NCBI GenBank assembly: GCA_025677835.1
Contig: JAIXMR010000018.1
Coordinates: 62,001-126,000 of the forward strand
Direction: 5' to 3'
From: Sporodiniella umbellata
Taxonomy: Eukaryota > Mucoromycota > Mucoromycetes > Mucorales > Rhizopodaceae
Length of the DNA stretch: 64,000 nucleotides
Shown here: in pieces, positions 10,627 to 23,233 of the stretch
How the letters are laid out: every line of letters begins with the position of its first letter
Position numbering within the stretch: the stretch's first letter is position 1
Notes under the pieces: model-generated
What the model was told of the DNA's origin: nothing
Seen by the model: the letters and a program-made list of their open reading frames with translations, nothing else
The model's database searches: none
Program-made: the position numbers and the translations under genes

Positions 10627-12615
10627 ATGAAGTTAAATAACGTTACAAGCTTTGAACTAGAGTGGGTCTCTCAAATGAATGTGGATGTTGAGTGCTCACA
10701 TACCAGAAAAACAACTATTATTGGAACAATTGGTAAAATTCATATTTGCACCAAAAGTAAATATTGAAATCTTGGGCTTAGGACCTAAAACAAATAGCAT
10801 AGAAATGATTACTCAGCTTCGAAACGCTGGATTAAATGTTGTTCGTATGAATTTTTCTCATGGCTCCCATGAGGTATGTCGAATTTAGTTAATGTTGCTC
10901 AGTTGAGAAAGCTGTTTGACATATAATGAAGTACCATAGATCAGTAATAGAAAACACACGCAAAAGCTGTGAATGTGAGTAAATTAGAGTTTTCTACAGA
11001 TCTAATATACAATGTCAGTGTATCCTGGTAGACCTACAGCTATTGCAATTGATACAAAGGGACCCGAAATTCGTACTGGTTTAATGAAAAACAATGTAGA
11101 TGTTCCTATCAAAGCAGGTCATGAGTTTACTTTAACTACAAATGATCAATACAAAGAATCCTGTGATGAGGCCTTTATATACATAGATTATAAGAACCTG
11201 CCTCGGGTAATCCAAGTAGGGAAAATGATACATATTGATGACGGGATTTTATCGCTACGTGTGAAAGAAGTATTTTCAGAGGGGGTCCATGTGATTGCTC
11301 TTAACCAAGGCATACTTTCTTCAAGAAAAGGTGTAAACCTACCTGGGACACCAGTAGATCTTCCGGCTCTATCAGAAAAAGATAAATCGGATCTTAGATT
11401 CGGTATAGAGAATAAAATCGATTTAGTTTTTGCTTCTTTTATTCGCCGTGCCCAGGATCTAAAAGACATAAGGGATGTTCTGGGAGAGCAAGGAGCCAGC
11501 ATAAAGATAATAGCAAAAATAGAGAATCACCAGGGAGTAGACAACTTTGAAGAGATTCTTGAAGAAGCCGACGGTATTATGGTGGCCCGTGGTGTAATGT
11601 ATTTGGAAAAGACAACTTTATAGCACAATAGCTCATCTACTAAATAGGATATGGGTATAGAAATTCCTTTAGAGAGAGTATTTATTGCTCAGAAAATGAT
11701 GATCTCAAAATGCAATCTCGCCGGAAAGCCGGTTATTTGGTAAAATAGAAAAACCAAAAGCTATACATTACTTTTTTTAATTAAAAAAACAGTGCAACAC
11801 AAATGTTGGAATCTATGACAGTAAATTAAAGCCTAAGCGTGGTATATGTGTTAATTATATTGGATAGCTTAATCCTCGTCCAACGCGCGCAGAGGTATCA
11901 GATGTTGCAAATGCTGTTTTGGATGGCGCTGATTGTGTTATGCTTTCTGGAGAAACAGCCAAAGGCACTTTTCCGGTGGAATCTGTACATACAATGCACC
12001 AAACATGCTTACTTGCTGAAGCAGTGCTTTGCTACCCTCGCCTTTTCAATGAAATAAGATCCCTGGTTGCTTTGCCTACTGGCACAACAGAAACTATAGC
12101 TTGTGCAGCAGTTAATGCTGCTCAAGAACAAGGCGCTAAAGCCATTATTGTGTTAACAACTTCAGGAAAATCGGCTAGGCTGATATCCAAGTACAGGCCT
12201 AGCGTACCTATCGTTGTAGTTACTCGTAACTCACAAACAGCACGTCAAGTACATTTGCATCGAGGCTGTTTTCCTTTTTGTTACCCTAAAGCTTCTTCCA
12301 AAGAGGCTTCCGCTCTAAGTGCTTCGTATAGCACAGACTATCTTGAACATTTAAACTTGAGCCCATGGCAAGACGACGTAGATAATAGAATAAAATGGGG
12401 TAAAAAAATACTAAACACTTGAAATCGAAACAGCTAAATGTTATATTGAACTCAGGCATGGAGCAAGCTATAAAATATGGGTAGGCTAAGTTTTTACGTA
12501 TGTTTTCTGACTCTGTAAAAGTTTGATAGGGCACAAAGAGTCCATTGTAGTAGTTCAAGGCTGGAGAGGAGGACTGGGAAACACAAACACTCTTCGTATA
12601 ATATTAACCCCTTAA
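10627..12615 (+). CDS. PYK: Pyruvate kinase
   Basis: Nine exons (10627-10732, 10782-10873, 10932-10974, 11019-11593, 11648-11739, 11793-11820, 11868-12399, 12456-12480, 12522-12615) give 528 aa. The enzyme transfers phosphate from phosphoenolpyruvate to ADP at the end of glycolysis in the cytosol. Splicing restores all signatures: [32 protein letters not shown], the catalytic-Lys motif [10 protein letters not shown] (Lys about 247), MVARGDMGIEIP for Mg2+ binding, [21 protein letters not shown] and MLSGETAKG. The C-terminal allosteric domain keeps TTSGKSAR and [12 protein letters not shown]. Raw frames look broken only because of eight small introns; two internal exons are just 28 and 25 nt. 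No disabling change is seen. The many introns and moderate divergence from usual fungal enzymes could mean a secondary isozyme, which is inference. Confidence 0.93.
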
Positions 12616-12986
12616 ATATTTTTCAAAAGCAAAAGTGTTTACTGAGAGTATTGTCAAACCATGTTTCTAAATAAAAGATATCATATTAAATGTAACATAA
12701 TGATCTATAAAAAAAATTATGCGGATGAGGTTAGGGACATATCAACTTTAAGCAGAAAATATTGTAGAAACCTGATACTAAAGGCCAAAAAGCCTCACAA
12801 CTACTGTAGTGTGACAACACAGTTTAGCCTTAGAAAGTAGTAACAAACACTAAAAGTTTACAGTCCTGCAGAAAAAAAAGTTGCCAATTTATCAAAAATA
12901 AAAGGTTTATTTTATTTCTTCTCTAGAACCAGCAGATCTGCAGATTTACTTTTCATTTTTATTTTTCGCTTGATTTTTAAAAGAAA
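12616..12986. promoter_or_regulatory. Intergenic region between PYK and KAP95
   Basis: About 370 nt of AT-rich sequence between two genes on the same strand must hold the PYK 3' end and the KAP95 promoter. The last 80 nt are T/C-rich. Nothing else is recognised. Confidence 0.45.
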
Positions 12987-15900
12987 ATGGATATAACTAC
13001 ACTTCTTAGCCATTCATTGTCAACAGGTTCTTATTTCAACTAATTAAAAAATTACTACGGAATTAAGCTCACCTCTTTCCTTGTATTCTCTACAAAGATC
13101 GTATCTTTCGTGAGACAGCCACTAATCAGTTGGAAACGCTAGCACAAGAAAACTATGTAAATGTCACTCGCCAGCACATTCCTTAACCTTTTTTTTTTTT
13201 AATAAAATAAAACAAAGTCCCTCTACGTTGCATCGTTATGTCAAATCATTGCCACCGAAGATGCTAACGATGCCACTCGAATGTCAGCCGGTCTTGCTGT
13301 GAAAAACAGCTTGATAGCAAAAGTACGATAAAGATAGAAACTGTTCTATACTTATTATTTGTTAGGATTTTGCTCGCAGAGAAGAGTTCTCTAAAAGATG
13401 GTTGTCCGTACCTGACGAACTCCGCAGTCGAGTGAAACATAGTGTAAAATACTTACCATTCAAAACAGTCTTATTTATTCCTGTTAGATACTCCAAAGTT
13501 TAGGCTCACCTAAAAACAGCGTTGGGCAAATTGCTGCTCAAGTTATTGCAGCGATAGCGTCGATTGAACTGCGTTTTGGAGGCTGGAACGATCTAATCAC
13601 CATAATGTTTAGATACCTCGAAACAGATAACGCTGCCCTGAGACAATCGACCTTACAAGCTATAGGCTATATATGCGAATCAAATGTAGTTTCTTTGTTT
13701 TTTTTTCCTTTGGTTTATTTAATGGTTATGTATAATAGTTTTTTTTTCTAGGATCATGTCATCCTTGCCACACAATCAAATGCGTTGTTAACAGCCATAG
13801 TTCAAGGAGCTCGCCATGAAGAACCGAAGTAAAAAATAATTGCAATGAAAAGAGAAAGGCCTAATTTTCTATTATTATTTTAGCCCAGAGGTTCGTCTGG
13901 CAGCCATCAATGCTCTAATCAATTCCCTCGGCTTTATTAGAGAGAACTTTGGACGCGGAGTGAGTACTTTTGATATTTTGAGTATCATAACAACAAATAC
14001 TTACATTATAATTAGGGAGAAAGGAACTTCATCATGCAGGTCGTATGTGAAGCCACACAAAGTGATAATTTGGAGCTTCAGGTGGCTGCGTTTCAATGCC
14101 TGGTTCGTATTATGCAACTATACTACGATAGTATGAGTTTTTATATGGAAAAAGCCTTGTTTGGAGTAATCAAATATTGTATATTTGAGGAAATTATTAA
14201 TTTTAACACCCTATTATCTAGCTTACTATTTCTGGTATGAATAGCAACGATGAGAGAGTAGCATTACAAGCTATTGAGTTTTGGTCCACTGTTTGTGACG
14301 AAGAAATAAGTGTCAAGCTCGATATCATTGAAGTAAGCACAGCATTCATTAAAAGAAAAAAGACTAAATGATGCTTACATAATAGGCACAAGAAGCAGGG
14401 AAACAACCTACACGTAGACTATATCACTTTGCAGAGCTTGCGCTTGCTGATGTTCTTCCCAATTTGCTGTTTCTTCTTACAAAACAAGGGGAAGATTATG
14501 ATGAAGACGACTGGACAGTTGCTATGGGGTCTGCTACCTGTCTTTCGCTATTTTCTCAGTGCGTAGGTAGTATGACTATCTCAATTGTTATTCCTTTTAT
14601 TGAGAGGAATATTCGCAGCGAAAACTGGAGGACGCGCGAGGCTGCTGTTATGGCATTTGGCTCTATTTTAGATGGCCCTGAGCCTGATATACTTACTCCT
14701 CTAGTTGAGCAAGCACTACCCACTTTGATACAGATGATGCAAGACTCTGTAGACCAGGTACGAGATACTATAGCATGGACATTGGGCCGTGTTTGTGAAC
14801 TACTTGTTCATTGCATAAACTACGATATACATCTGAGTGATTTGATTAATGTCCTTACTCTTGGTCTTAAGGATAGTCCTCGGATTGTAGGAAATTGCTG
14901 CTGGGTAAGGGTTTTTTTTTGCGCACAAGATTACTGTATGTACTCACATATATATGTAGTCTTTTATAAATTTAGCTAGCCAGTTAGGCCCACCTTTAGG
15001 AACATCGGCTACTACCTCGGCTCTCTCTCGATTTTTTGAAGATATAGTCTTCACTCTTTTACAATTTACCGAAAGAGCAGATGATGTAGCAAACTGTAGG
15101 ACGTCGGCCTATGAAGCAGTCTCTACATTTGTTATGTATTCTGCTGACGATTGCTTTAATGCTGTTCAGAAAACCTGTGTAATCGTTTTAGGCAGATTGG
15201 AAAGAGCTACTGCTAATTATAATCAGCTTGTCAACTCAGACGATAGTTCTCGTTTTTTTGAGTTGCAATCCAGTCTCTTAGGCGTCTTGACTGGCTGTGT
15301 GCGTCGTCTAGGGAGTCAAATCGGAATGGTCTCAGATCGTGTCATGAATGCCGTTTTTGAACTAATCGTCATACAATCTAAACATGCAAATACAACCATA
15401 GAAGATTCCTTTTTGTTAGTTAGTGCCACGATTGGTGCTCTTGAACATAATTTCAATCGCTATTGTCAATCATTTATACCTATACTTTCTGATGGCCTTA
15501 AGAATACCGCTGAGTACCAACTATGTCTTATATCAGTTGGTATAGTTGGCGATATTTGTCGTGCTTTAGGCAAAGAAGCTGCAGTTTATTGCAATGGCTT
15601 GATGAAACTCCTTATAGTCAATCTACAAGATCCTACTCTTCACTATAGCGTAAAGCCTGTAACACTGTCTTGCTTTGGCGATATTGCTTTATCCTTGGGC
15701 GAGTCTTTTCATAGATATCTTGAAATAACAATGACCGTTCTACAACAAGCAGGCAATATGAATGCAGACCACGATAATCGCGAAATGGTTGAGTACGTTC
15801 ATTCTTTATATGAGGGCACTATAGATGCATATGTTGGTGCTATTCAAGGGCTAAGTGATACTCCCTTTGCTGAAAATTTGGTGGGATATTTGCCCCCAAT

Positions 15901-16238
15901 ATTCGACTTTGTTTATAAAGTAGCTATGGAGCCTTTGAAGGGAGACTCTCTCATGAGATGTCTTATTGGAATCATAGGGTATGGCTTCAGTAAACGCTTG
16001 TTTAATAATGTGAATTTCATAGTGATCTTTGTGAGGTTTTTGGTGCTGATGGGCAACTAAAGTTTTTGGTTAATCAAGAATGGGTTACCGAATTATTAAA
16101 AGAAGCGCGAACGAATGAGCAGTATAGTAAACTAACCAAAGAAACTGCCCGCTGGGCTAGAGAGGTAAACCTATTAATTTTAGAAAACTTGAGTAATCTT
16201 TTTCTTCATCAACTTAGATGGTCAAACGCGTTTCCTAA
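12987..16238 (+). CDS. KAP95: Importin subunit beta-1 (karyopherin beta, Kap95)
   Basis: Thirteen exons give 864 aa: 12987-13026, 13098-13156, 13218-13322, 13366-13443, 13488-13685, 13752-13828, 13884-13959, 14016-14165, 14222-14332, 14386-14904, 14960-15978, 16023-16164 and 16218-16238. The protein is a HEAT-repeat solenoid that carries importin-alpha/cargo through nuclear pores and is released by Ran-GTP. Family segments include [39 protein letters not shown], the acidic loop (GEDYDEDDW) and [10 protein letters not shown]. Only the chosen acceptor at 14960 rebuilds [12 protein letters not shown] after CCW. The last coding exon is only 21 nt, encoding Met-Val-Lys-Arg-Val-Ser and stop. Length agrees with yeast Kap95 (861 aa). 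It is convergent with the Munc13-like gene, with about 218 nt between stops. Confidence 0.95.
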
Positions 16239-16456
16239 TAACAGTGCGAATTCAAATCTTTAACTACCACCCCCGCTTTAATAATGCAATATTCCCTTTT
16301 TGACGCTTTGTTTCTAGACCACTAAAAAAAACTTTGCTTTATTTATTTTCCTTGTTGTGATTTCTTTTCTTTTTACATTTCCCTTTCCTTATTGAACACA
16401 ATACCGTTTTGAAAAAACAAAATATAATGTAATGAATAGCACACTGATATATAGCG

Positions 16457-19400
16457 TTATATTAAAGGCAGGGTGTTTTCGTCTACTGGTGTCAAGTCGT
16501 TCACAACAGGCTCAGGCACAACAGGGGCAATCTCTTTTGCGTCTTGGCTTATATTGTCAGCAGGTGTTGATTCAGCAGGCGCTGGGTAATTTCGCTTTTG
16601 AAATTCTGTATGAAGGAAGTCACGGATTTGCTTGTCCTTTCGCATACGGAGAATACGTAGAATGGTATCAGCATTAGGTAGTTCGATCGATACAGACTTT
16701 TTGACAGGCTTTTTTTTCACTGTGTTTTTTGATTTATAAACAGACCTACTTCTGTCTGCTTTTCTTCCTCCTCGCAACTTCATTTCTGCTTGGTTTTTTA
16801 GCACATAATTATAACCCTGAATAAGCTCTTCTGTCTCCATATTATAAGCGGCATTAATAGCTAATAGTGCATAATATTGAGAATTTTCGAGTTTATCGAG
16901 TGGTACTGCATCTGCGTCTTCGCCACCGTTAAACAAAATTTTGAGTAGTTCTAACCATTTATACACAACATGGAATTCGTAATCATCCAAAGGTTTCAAA
17001 TCTGATAGCTGCTCTGAAAGGGGCGGCAGCAAAACGCCTTCAAGAGCCAAAAGTATTTCTTTCCATATTCTTAGCACAATGGACTGCATATTTGTTTCTG
17101 ATAAGTTTTCATTCAATATTTTCAAATTCCTTTCTAGATAGTCCAGAATAGGTACAATTGAGTCTTCGCAGTCTTGAAGAGTTGGTTCTACATGTTTTGT
17201 GTTTCGAGAAAAGGATGAAAAAAAGCTACGCTCCCTTAAAAACAATTTGTCTAGAGTTTTTCGACTCAGAATCTGTCTAAAATAACCACCCATCTATAAA
17301 ATATGGTGCATATGAATTTTTGAATCCACCAAATCAAATCACCTTACCTTATCTACAACCATGCTAGCTACGTCGTTTTCTGCCCTCTTTAAAGTTCTGA
17401 ATGCTTTACCAAACCAAAACTGTATATCATCTTTTTCGCCTTCCATACTTATACGCAAAACAAGCTTTCCTTGAGGGACAAAGCTCAGGACAAGCTCATG
17501 CGTCTGGTAGTCGTCAAAGTAGTCTGGTGACAGTTTGAACCACACTCCACCACATTCTTCATCAGCCCCAATCATATCTTCATCATAGACTAAGGCTAAA
17601 ACATCTACCGTTTGCTCTGTTAGCCAAATATCAAAAACTTGATCCCAACGGGGATTGAGAGTTTCATAGACAGTCTTTGTTCTTGTAATTGGTTTATTGT
17701 CAATCTCCAATACAATGTAAGGATCGCTAAGGCCATTATTATCAGATGGTGGTAAATTTTCTGCTCTCACGATTTTGATTGAATACAAGTAGTTCTGCTC
17801 CTCAGGTTTTTCTGACGGTGTCATTTGTGATTCATGTTCTCGCATCATCTGTGCCACCTCGTCCACATCCATACTTTGGTATAGTCTATCTAATTTAGAT
17901 CTAGCAGCCTCTATATTGTTTATTTTAACGCACGTCTAGTATGATTATTAATTAGTGTCTTTTTTGTCGGTTTTGTGAATAAAAACCTTCATTAAGAAAT
18001 CAGCCGGTACGTCGTGAATATTTGTAGCTTTACTCAAAGGTCTTCCTCCAATCAGTTGATGTCGAGCTCTATCAAAGAAAGTTCCACTGTCATCCCTTTC
18101 GCGCGCAGCACGGGGATAGATATCAACTGCAATCATCTCTTCCATATCCATTGTGTATTGCTCAAGAGCAACGCCAATTACTTTTGACAGTGCTGTATTG
18201 AACCGACATTCTTGTAAAGCATTGGGCCACTCTAAATTCTGTACGAACTCGACCGCTTGATGAAACATAGTAAAAAGATCTACTACCGAAGACGAATGAA
18301 ATGTGCTGTCATTTATATGTCGGTATGGATCTTGCTTGATTGCGTTACTGACCCATTCAGGAGTAGCCTCATGAGTTGAAGTTAACCAACGACGTACATG
18401 CGTCAAAAACCAAGATTCCACTTTAAACAAGGCTGATTTCTTTTTAGGTCCGTATTGGTCATAAAGCCGCTTCAAAGTTAAGACTTTGTCATATAAATCA
18501 AAGGTCTGCTCAATTGGTGCCTGTTTAGCAGAAGGCATAAATGCCCAGTTTTCCATTTCTAGTACAAAAAAAGGCATTTGACGGGCCATAACAATACCAG
18601 GTGCATGCAAATATCTAGAACAAAAAGATTGCTTGTACGTATTTTCTTTCAAAAAAAAAGGTTGAACCTACCCTTTTAGACATTTTTTAAACCGTTTGGC
18701 TACAACAACTAATTCTTTGATTAGCTTGTCTGCCAGATTCATTAAATTCGCCATATCATCGTTCTCAGGATTTAATACAGATTTTTCTAAAACTCGCCAT
18801 CTGGATACGGCAGCACCCTGAAATTCGAACGGTAAATAATTTTTTTAGGGTGTTACATAATGCACATTACGGCTATTGTGTCCTCCAGTAATACAAATTG
18901 CTTAAACGGGTCCGGATGATCTTCTAGGTAAGCGGGGTTTTCATAGATACTTTCCAGCAAGCACACCTGATTTTTTACTAAAGTTGGGCTAGCAAACATT
19001 TAGTTCTCTTTACATAGTTACTTTTGTTTTGGTTTTACTTTACTCAACATCCCAATATCTTCCTAAAGACTCGGCCAAGGCGTGAAGACAAGTGTGGTTC
19101 ACATCCTCAAAGACTCTCACTAAACTTTCTCTCTGTAAACAATTGTAAGAATTTAAAAATATTTAACATATAGATATATGTTTACATCATTTATAGTCCA
19201 GCTTTGTATTTCATTTTCTTTTAGACATTTATCAAGTGCGCGAATAGCTTCACGAGCGTCATCGAAAGCGTCATATATATCCATTTCTTCGGTATCCATA
19301 CGCACCTTGATCAGTTCCAAATACAGAACCGAGCGAAAAGGAGCAGACAATCGCCAGGTATTTGAACATTCACGCAACAAGTCATCTGAGGCTTGAGATA

Positions 19401-20653
19401 GGATACTGGTTTTAGCTTTCTCGGCATCAGGAGCAATATTAGTATCCAAATCCATACACATATTCATTAGTAAGCGAAAGCAGGCTCGGGGATCATTAGG
19501 AATGAACGTGTATCCCTCCTCCATATGCATTGAAGTACGTCTACTTGTATCCAAAGGCCTTCTCCCGTTTATTGACAGTAAATTTGTAGATCCAAAATCT
19601 TGCTCTTTATTATTGATTGACAAGTTGGGATTCATTACCATTACGGTCATCAGCCCATTCAGATACTTTTTCTCTCTTGCAAGCCAGCTGTCATAAGCAT
19701 TCTGAGATGCAAAATCCTCTCTTCGTCCAGGAAACGATTGATTGGTATTTATGGCGTTAATGCACTGTTTTAAATCTAAAAGATAGTTCTATACAATCCA
19801 CATTTTTAAAAATTATCCTGGATTTAATAAATTACATGCATGAGTATTAAAGAAGACACATCCTTACCGACTCAGTACAAACTGATAGGAGCTCGCTGAT
19901 TTTCTGTCTGTGAACTGAGCTTTCGATTTGAAATAAATTCCGAACTGTTTGAACCATTGGAAAGTTCTCAATTATATCCAAAGTATCCATTGCCAAATGG
20001 CTTTTTCTCCGTTCAGGCTGTTTGGCTGTTTTGGGAAGAATAGACTTTTCTAAGGATTCAATATACTCTGAGGAGGCTGCATTAGGCGCATCTTCTCTTA
20101 AAACAGTCAACAGTATCTCGGTAAACCGAACTACAAAGCGATCCAAGTCCTTAAACCATGCAGCCGGATTTGGATCTGTCTTTTTGAGTTCAGCTTCGCT
20201 TGCTTTTAAAAAAGCAACCACCAGATCATTTATAGAGCCTTGAGGCCGATAACGGTGTTGTTTAACAGTATCTCTTACGTGACGGATAACTGAGATAAAA
20301 CGACGATCGAGGTATTCCTGCTTCGATACATCTTTTGCATCTCTGATGTCTTCTAATCGACGCATCAGCCCGACAACAACCGGCTTGGTTAACTTGTTGC
20401 TGCTCTTTTCATATTCATCGCCTACTATTCTATCGGCAAGATTTCCGAGTCGGTCTGTCATGCCACTCAAATGGACAGAATGACGATGAAGGCTGTTCTC
20501 TCTTTTAGTCTCTTTGACCTTAGTTTGCTCTAAGCAAGCTCGAATGGCACATCTTAAGCTATAGTCGTATACATGGGCAGGGTTGAATGCCCTCTGGCCT
20601 CTTTTAGAGCTACCCCCACCGCGCCGAAGTGTTGAAGAGCTTTTGGCTTGCAT
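16457..20653 (-). CDS. Munc13-like C2/MHD-domain protein (fungal Ync13-type)
   Basis: Eight minus-strand exons (20653-19868, 19788-19186, 19132-19044, 18988-18871, 18817-18672, 18614-17987, 17935-17348, 17293-16457) give 1264 aa. After a basic N-terminus the protein is largely helical. The region around residues 540-790 matches an MHD1-like Munc13 homology segment. A C2 domain lies at about 840-940, containing LYSIKIVRAENLPP, NGLSDPYIVLE and LNPRWDQVFD. An MHD2-like region follows at about 1000-1130. The last 70 residues are Pro/Glu-rich and probably disordered. C2 Asp residues (SDPY and VYDEDMIGADEE) suggest possible Ca2+ or acidic-lipid binding. In fission yeast, Ync13 tethers vesicles at the division site, and a related membrane-tethering role is inferred. 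It starts 119 nt after the stop of the septin-like gene. Confidence 0.85.
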
Positions 20654-20772
20654 GAGATGTGAAAAAAAGAAAAAAGGACGAAAAGGATAGATAAATTGGC
20701 TGGAAAGAAAAAAAAGAGGTGAATGAATACTATGTTTTTATTATCGGAGCACATAAAATAGACTAAACAAAT

Positions 20773-22447
20773 CTACTCAAAAGCACACAAAATGGGACTT
20801 TCCAATCCTTGGTTTGATTCAAAGGGTTTTTCGAAACCCCGTTGAAGAGGCTGTTCGAATGGTTTTTCAAAGGGGCAAAGAATGGGACTGTCCATCCCTT
20901 GTTCTAGTTCGAAGGGCTTTTCAAAAGGCTGTTCAAAAGGCTGTTCGTATGGCTTTTCAAAGAGTTGTTCAAAGGGTTGCTCAAAGGGCTGTTCAAAGTG
21001 TTGTTCAAAGGGCTGTTCAAAAGGCTTCTCGTAACTATATTCCACGCGTTTCTCAAAAGGTTGCTCAAAAGGTTGCTCAAAAGGCTGTTCAAACGACTCT
21101 TGAAAGGGGTCCTCAAGCGATTCTTCAAACGTTTCTTCAACTGAGTTTTCTGAAGACTGCGCCAGTGAGTGTCTGGATATTTTTCTTGGTATCTGCTCGA
21201 ACGGCTGCTCGAACGGCTGTTCAAGCGACTCTTCAAACCGTTCTTCAAAAGGGTCTTGGAATGATTCATCGGAAGACTCTTCGGAAGACTCTTCGGAAGA
21301 CTCTTCGGAAGGATTTTTGAGTGACTTGCTTAATGCAGTACTTTTTGATTTGTGCAGAGAATCCTTTTTTTCTTGCTGTTTTTCTTTTGCTAGTTTTTGG
21401 CCTGTGAGTTGCTGTGTACGGTATTTTTCATAAAAACATTCAAAGGTATCCAGTCGAAGCATTTCACGGTGGGAGTCCATAAGCATATTTTTCAAAATAA
21501 TAAAATCACAATGGTCCGGATTACAACAATCAATAGCCACCCAAGGGTATCTTCTTCCAATCATCTCTGAGTCGTGACTAAATTGAACAGGGCGGCCTGT
21601 AGAGGGTTCTTCTTCATAATTAATTATACTAAATGGCACCGTATTTAAGTATTCTAGCATAACTCTAACATCTTCGTCTTCATTAGCAAACTCTTCAAGG
21701 TTGCGGATTGTCTTCGCAAGCCCGACACTGTCACAAGCTATGGCCTCATCCTCATCTTCTTCAAAAGGTAAATTTCCGTATATTGGGATCCGAGAAACAT
21801 CAAATATTTCTTTTTGGACTGATCTCTTGATGCTTTCTAATTGGGCACTAGAAATTACATCTGCTTTACTGACTACAGGAATCACGTTTACACGAGTACT
21901 AAGTGATTTCAAGGCCTCTGTGTCCATTTTGCATAGACCATTTTTGGCAGGGTCATTCATAAAGTATACGCAAGCATGAATGTGAGTATCTAGGGCTTTG
22001 GCATCTCTTTTGACTTTAGACTCCTGTTTGAAAACATATATCAATAATTTGAAAAAAACCAAATAAAAGAAGCTAGAGCTATACCTCTGCAAGAGTAAGG
22101 GCAAATTGACCATCGATATATTGAGCCAGCTCATCAAGTCTACTAGTTGCGTTAGCAGGCGTAAGCCCAGGTGTATCGATAAGTGTCAAGGATGTACGTC
22201 GGTTTTCTTCTTCAATATGCATTGAGATCGTACAAAGCTCTTCAGTGGGCTGAGTGCAACCCTTGCCGGCTCTCCGATTGGTTTCTTTGAATGTTCCCTG
22301 AATCACATTAGGCTTCAGTGTTTCGAAGAAAGTGCGTACAAAAGAAGTTTTTCCAGAGCCAACAGGACCAACAACCATAATATTCAAATAGGAGAGAGCC
22401 TCCTTCTTACTACGGGAGTTTTGCGAAATCTTTTGAGAGTACAGCAT
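20773..22447 (-). CDS. Divergent septin-type GTPase with PFEQ-repeat tail
   Basis: Two minus-strand exons (22447-22085 and 22023-20773) give 537 aa. The GTPase domain shows P-loop GPVGSGKTS (about 27-35), G3 DTPG (91-94) and a septin-like G4 SKAD (173-176) preceded by ACVYFMNDPAKNGL and VNVIPVV. This places it in the septin/TRAFAC superfamily, but it is far from core septins: the P-loop is GPVGSGKT rather than the usual septin form and the septin unique element is poorly matched. From about residue 360 the tail is low complexity: three to four EESS units, then about 23 Phe-Glu pairs mostly spaced every four residues as PFEQ or PFEK. A longer unit, QG-(M/L)-(D/E)-SPILC, occurs twice near the end. 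No classical C-terminal coiled coil is visible. Function is unknown; a cytoskeletal or scaffold role is only inference. Confidence 0.82.
20776..21309 (-). repeat. Coding tandem repeat, about 12-nt period (PFEQ/PFEK and EESS units)
   Basis: Within the septin-like gene a roughly 12-nt unit (plus strand TGTTCAAAGGGC and variants) is repeated many times. Upstream of it, at about 21270-21310, is a 12-nt CTCTTCGGAAGA unit encoding Glu-Glu-Ser-Ser. Copies differ mainly at synonymous or Gln/Lys/Glu positions. This leaves long open frames on the opposite strand (20814-21320) that are shadows of the repeat. Confidence 0.85.
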
Positions 22448-22709
22448 CTTTAAAGAAACGAGGGAGATAAAGAAAGAGAGAGAAAAAATGAACAGAAAAT
22501 TGAAGAAAACAGCTATGGTTCTTTAAAGGGGATTTTCAAAAGATTATTTAATGTTTTATCGGGTTATTTCCAATTTGCCCCAAGAAATAAAAAGAAATCC
22601 GTTACTTTTCTACAACAATAAGCTTTTTTTTCTGTTAGTTCTCGGAAATAAAAGCAAATTTTATAACAAACCTTTTCTTGCATTAAAAATCGATCCAGAT
22701 AGAGACATA

Positions 22710-23233
22710 CTAAAGATGGCGTTTCCACATACGAATATGGGGCGTCCCATCCTCATCAAAAATTTCTTCACCCTCCTCAACTGTAAATCCTAATTTTTGA
22801 TAAAATCCTCGTCTAGGGTACTGTGAATGAAGCACAGCAGATTGATAGCCGTTTTCTCGAGCATAATTTAAAAACTCTTTGACAAGTAATTGACCAGCAT
22901 AAAGACCTCGAGCCTCTGAGAGGACAGCCAAGCGCCCAAGTTTAGCAACAGTATCGCGATGCAAAAGACGTATAGTCCCGATAAACACACCCTTTTCTAC
23001 AGAACCATCGTCGTTTTTTTTATCGGCAATAGCAGCCCAGTGAACAGCATCGTCGTCTAAGCTTTTAAGCTTTAGAAAGTCTCCGTGCGGCCTTTCTGTC
23101 CTTACCCATCAAGTTCTGTATCCAAAGGATATTTTTGTTCATTCACAAAGACAGCCACACGAACCTCGAATGCTTTTTCTTTTTCTTCAGGTGTGGTAAG
23201 AAGAGAGATTCTTATGTTTGAAAATTTCGACAT
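22710..23233 (-). CDS. GNAT-family N-acetyltransferase
   Basis: Two exons (23233-23106 and 23061-22710) give 159 aa. The N-terminal half has the family pattern RISLLTTPEEKEKAFEVR...VFVNEQ followed by ELDGLDDDAVHWAA, typical of small GNAT enzymes related to bacterial YjcF and ElaA types. The acetyl-CoA-binding region reads LGRLAVLSEARGLYAGQLLV, with the R-G-x-x-A-G turn. SQYPRRGFYQKLGF and a beta-strand end complete the fold. The acceptor was selected because it alone keeps the ELDG-LDDDA joint in frame. The substrate cannot be told from sequence. It lies on the same strand as, and 262 nt upstream of, the septin-like gene; no functional tie is implied. Confidence 0.88.

Noticed and set aside
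10679..12422. Pyruvate kinase as a broken pseudogene
   Set aside because: Raw frames are interrupted several times, but eight short GT...AG introns restore an uninterrupted 528-residue enzyme with all catalytic motifs.
20814..21320. 168-codon plus-strand open frame (and a 121-codon frame in another phase)
   Set aside because: Both are antisense or out-of-phase shadows of the PFEQ repeat in the septin-like gene; their long openness follows from the 12-nt period.
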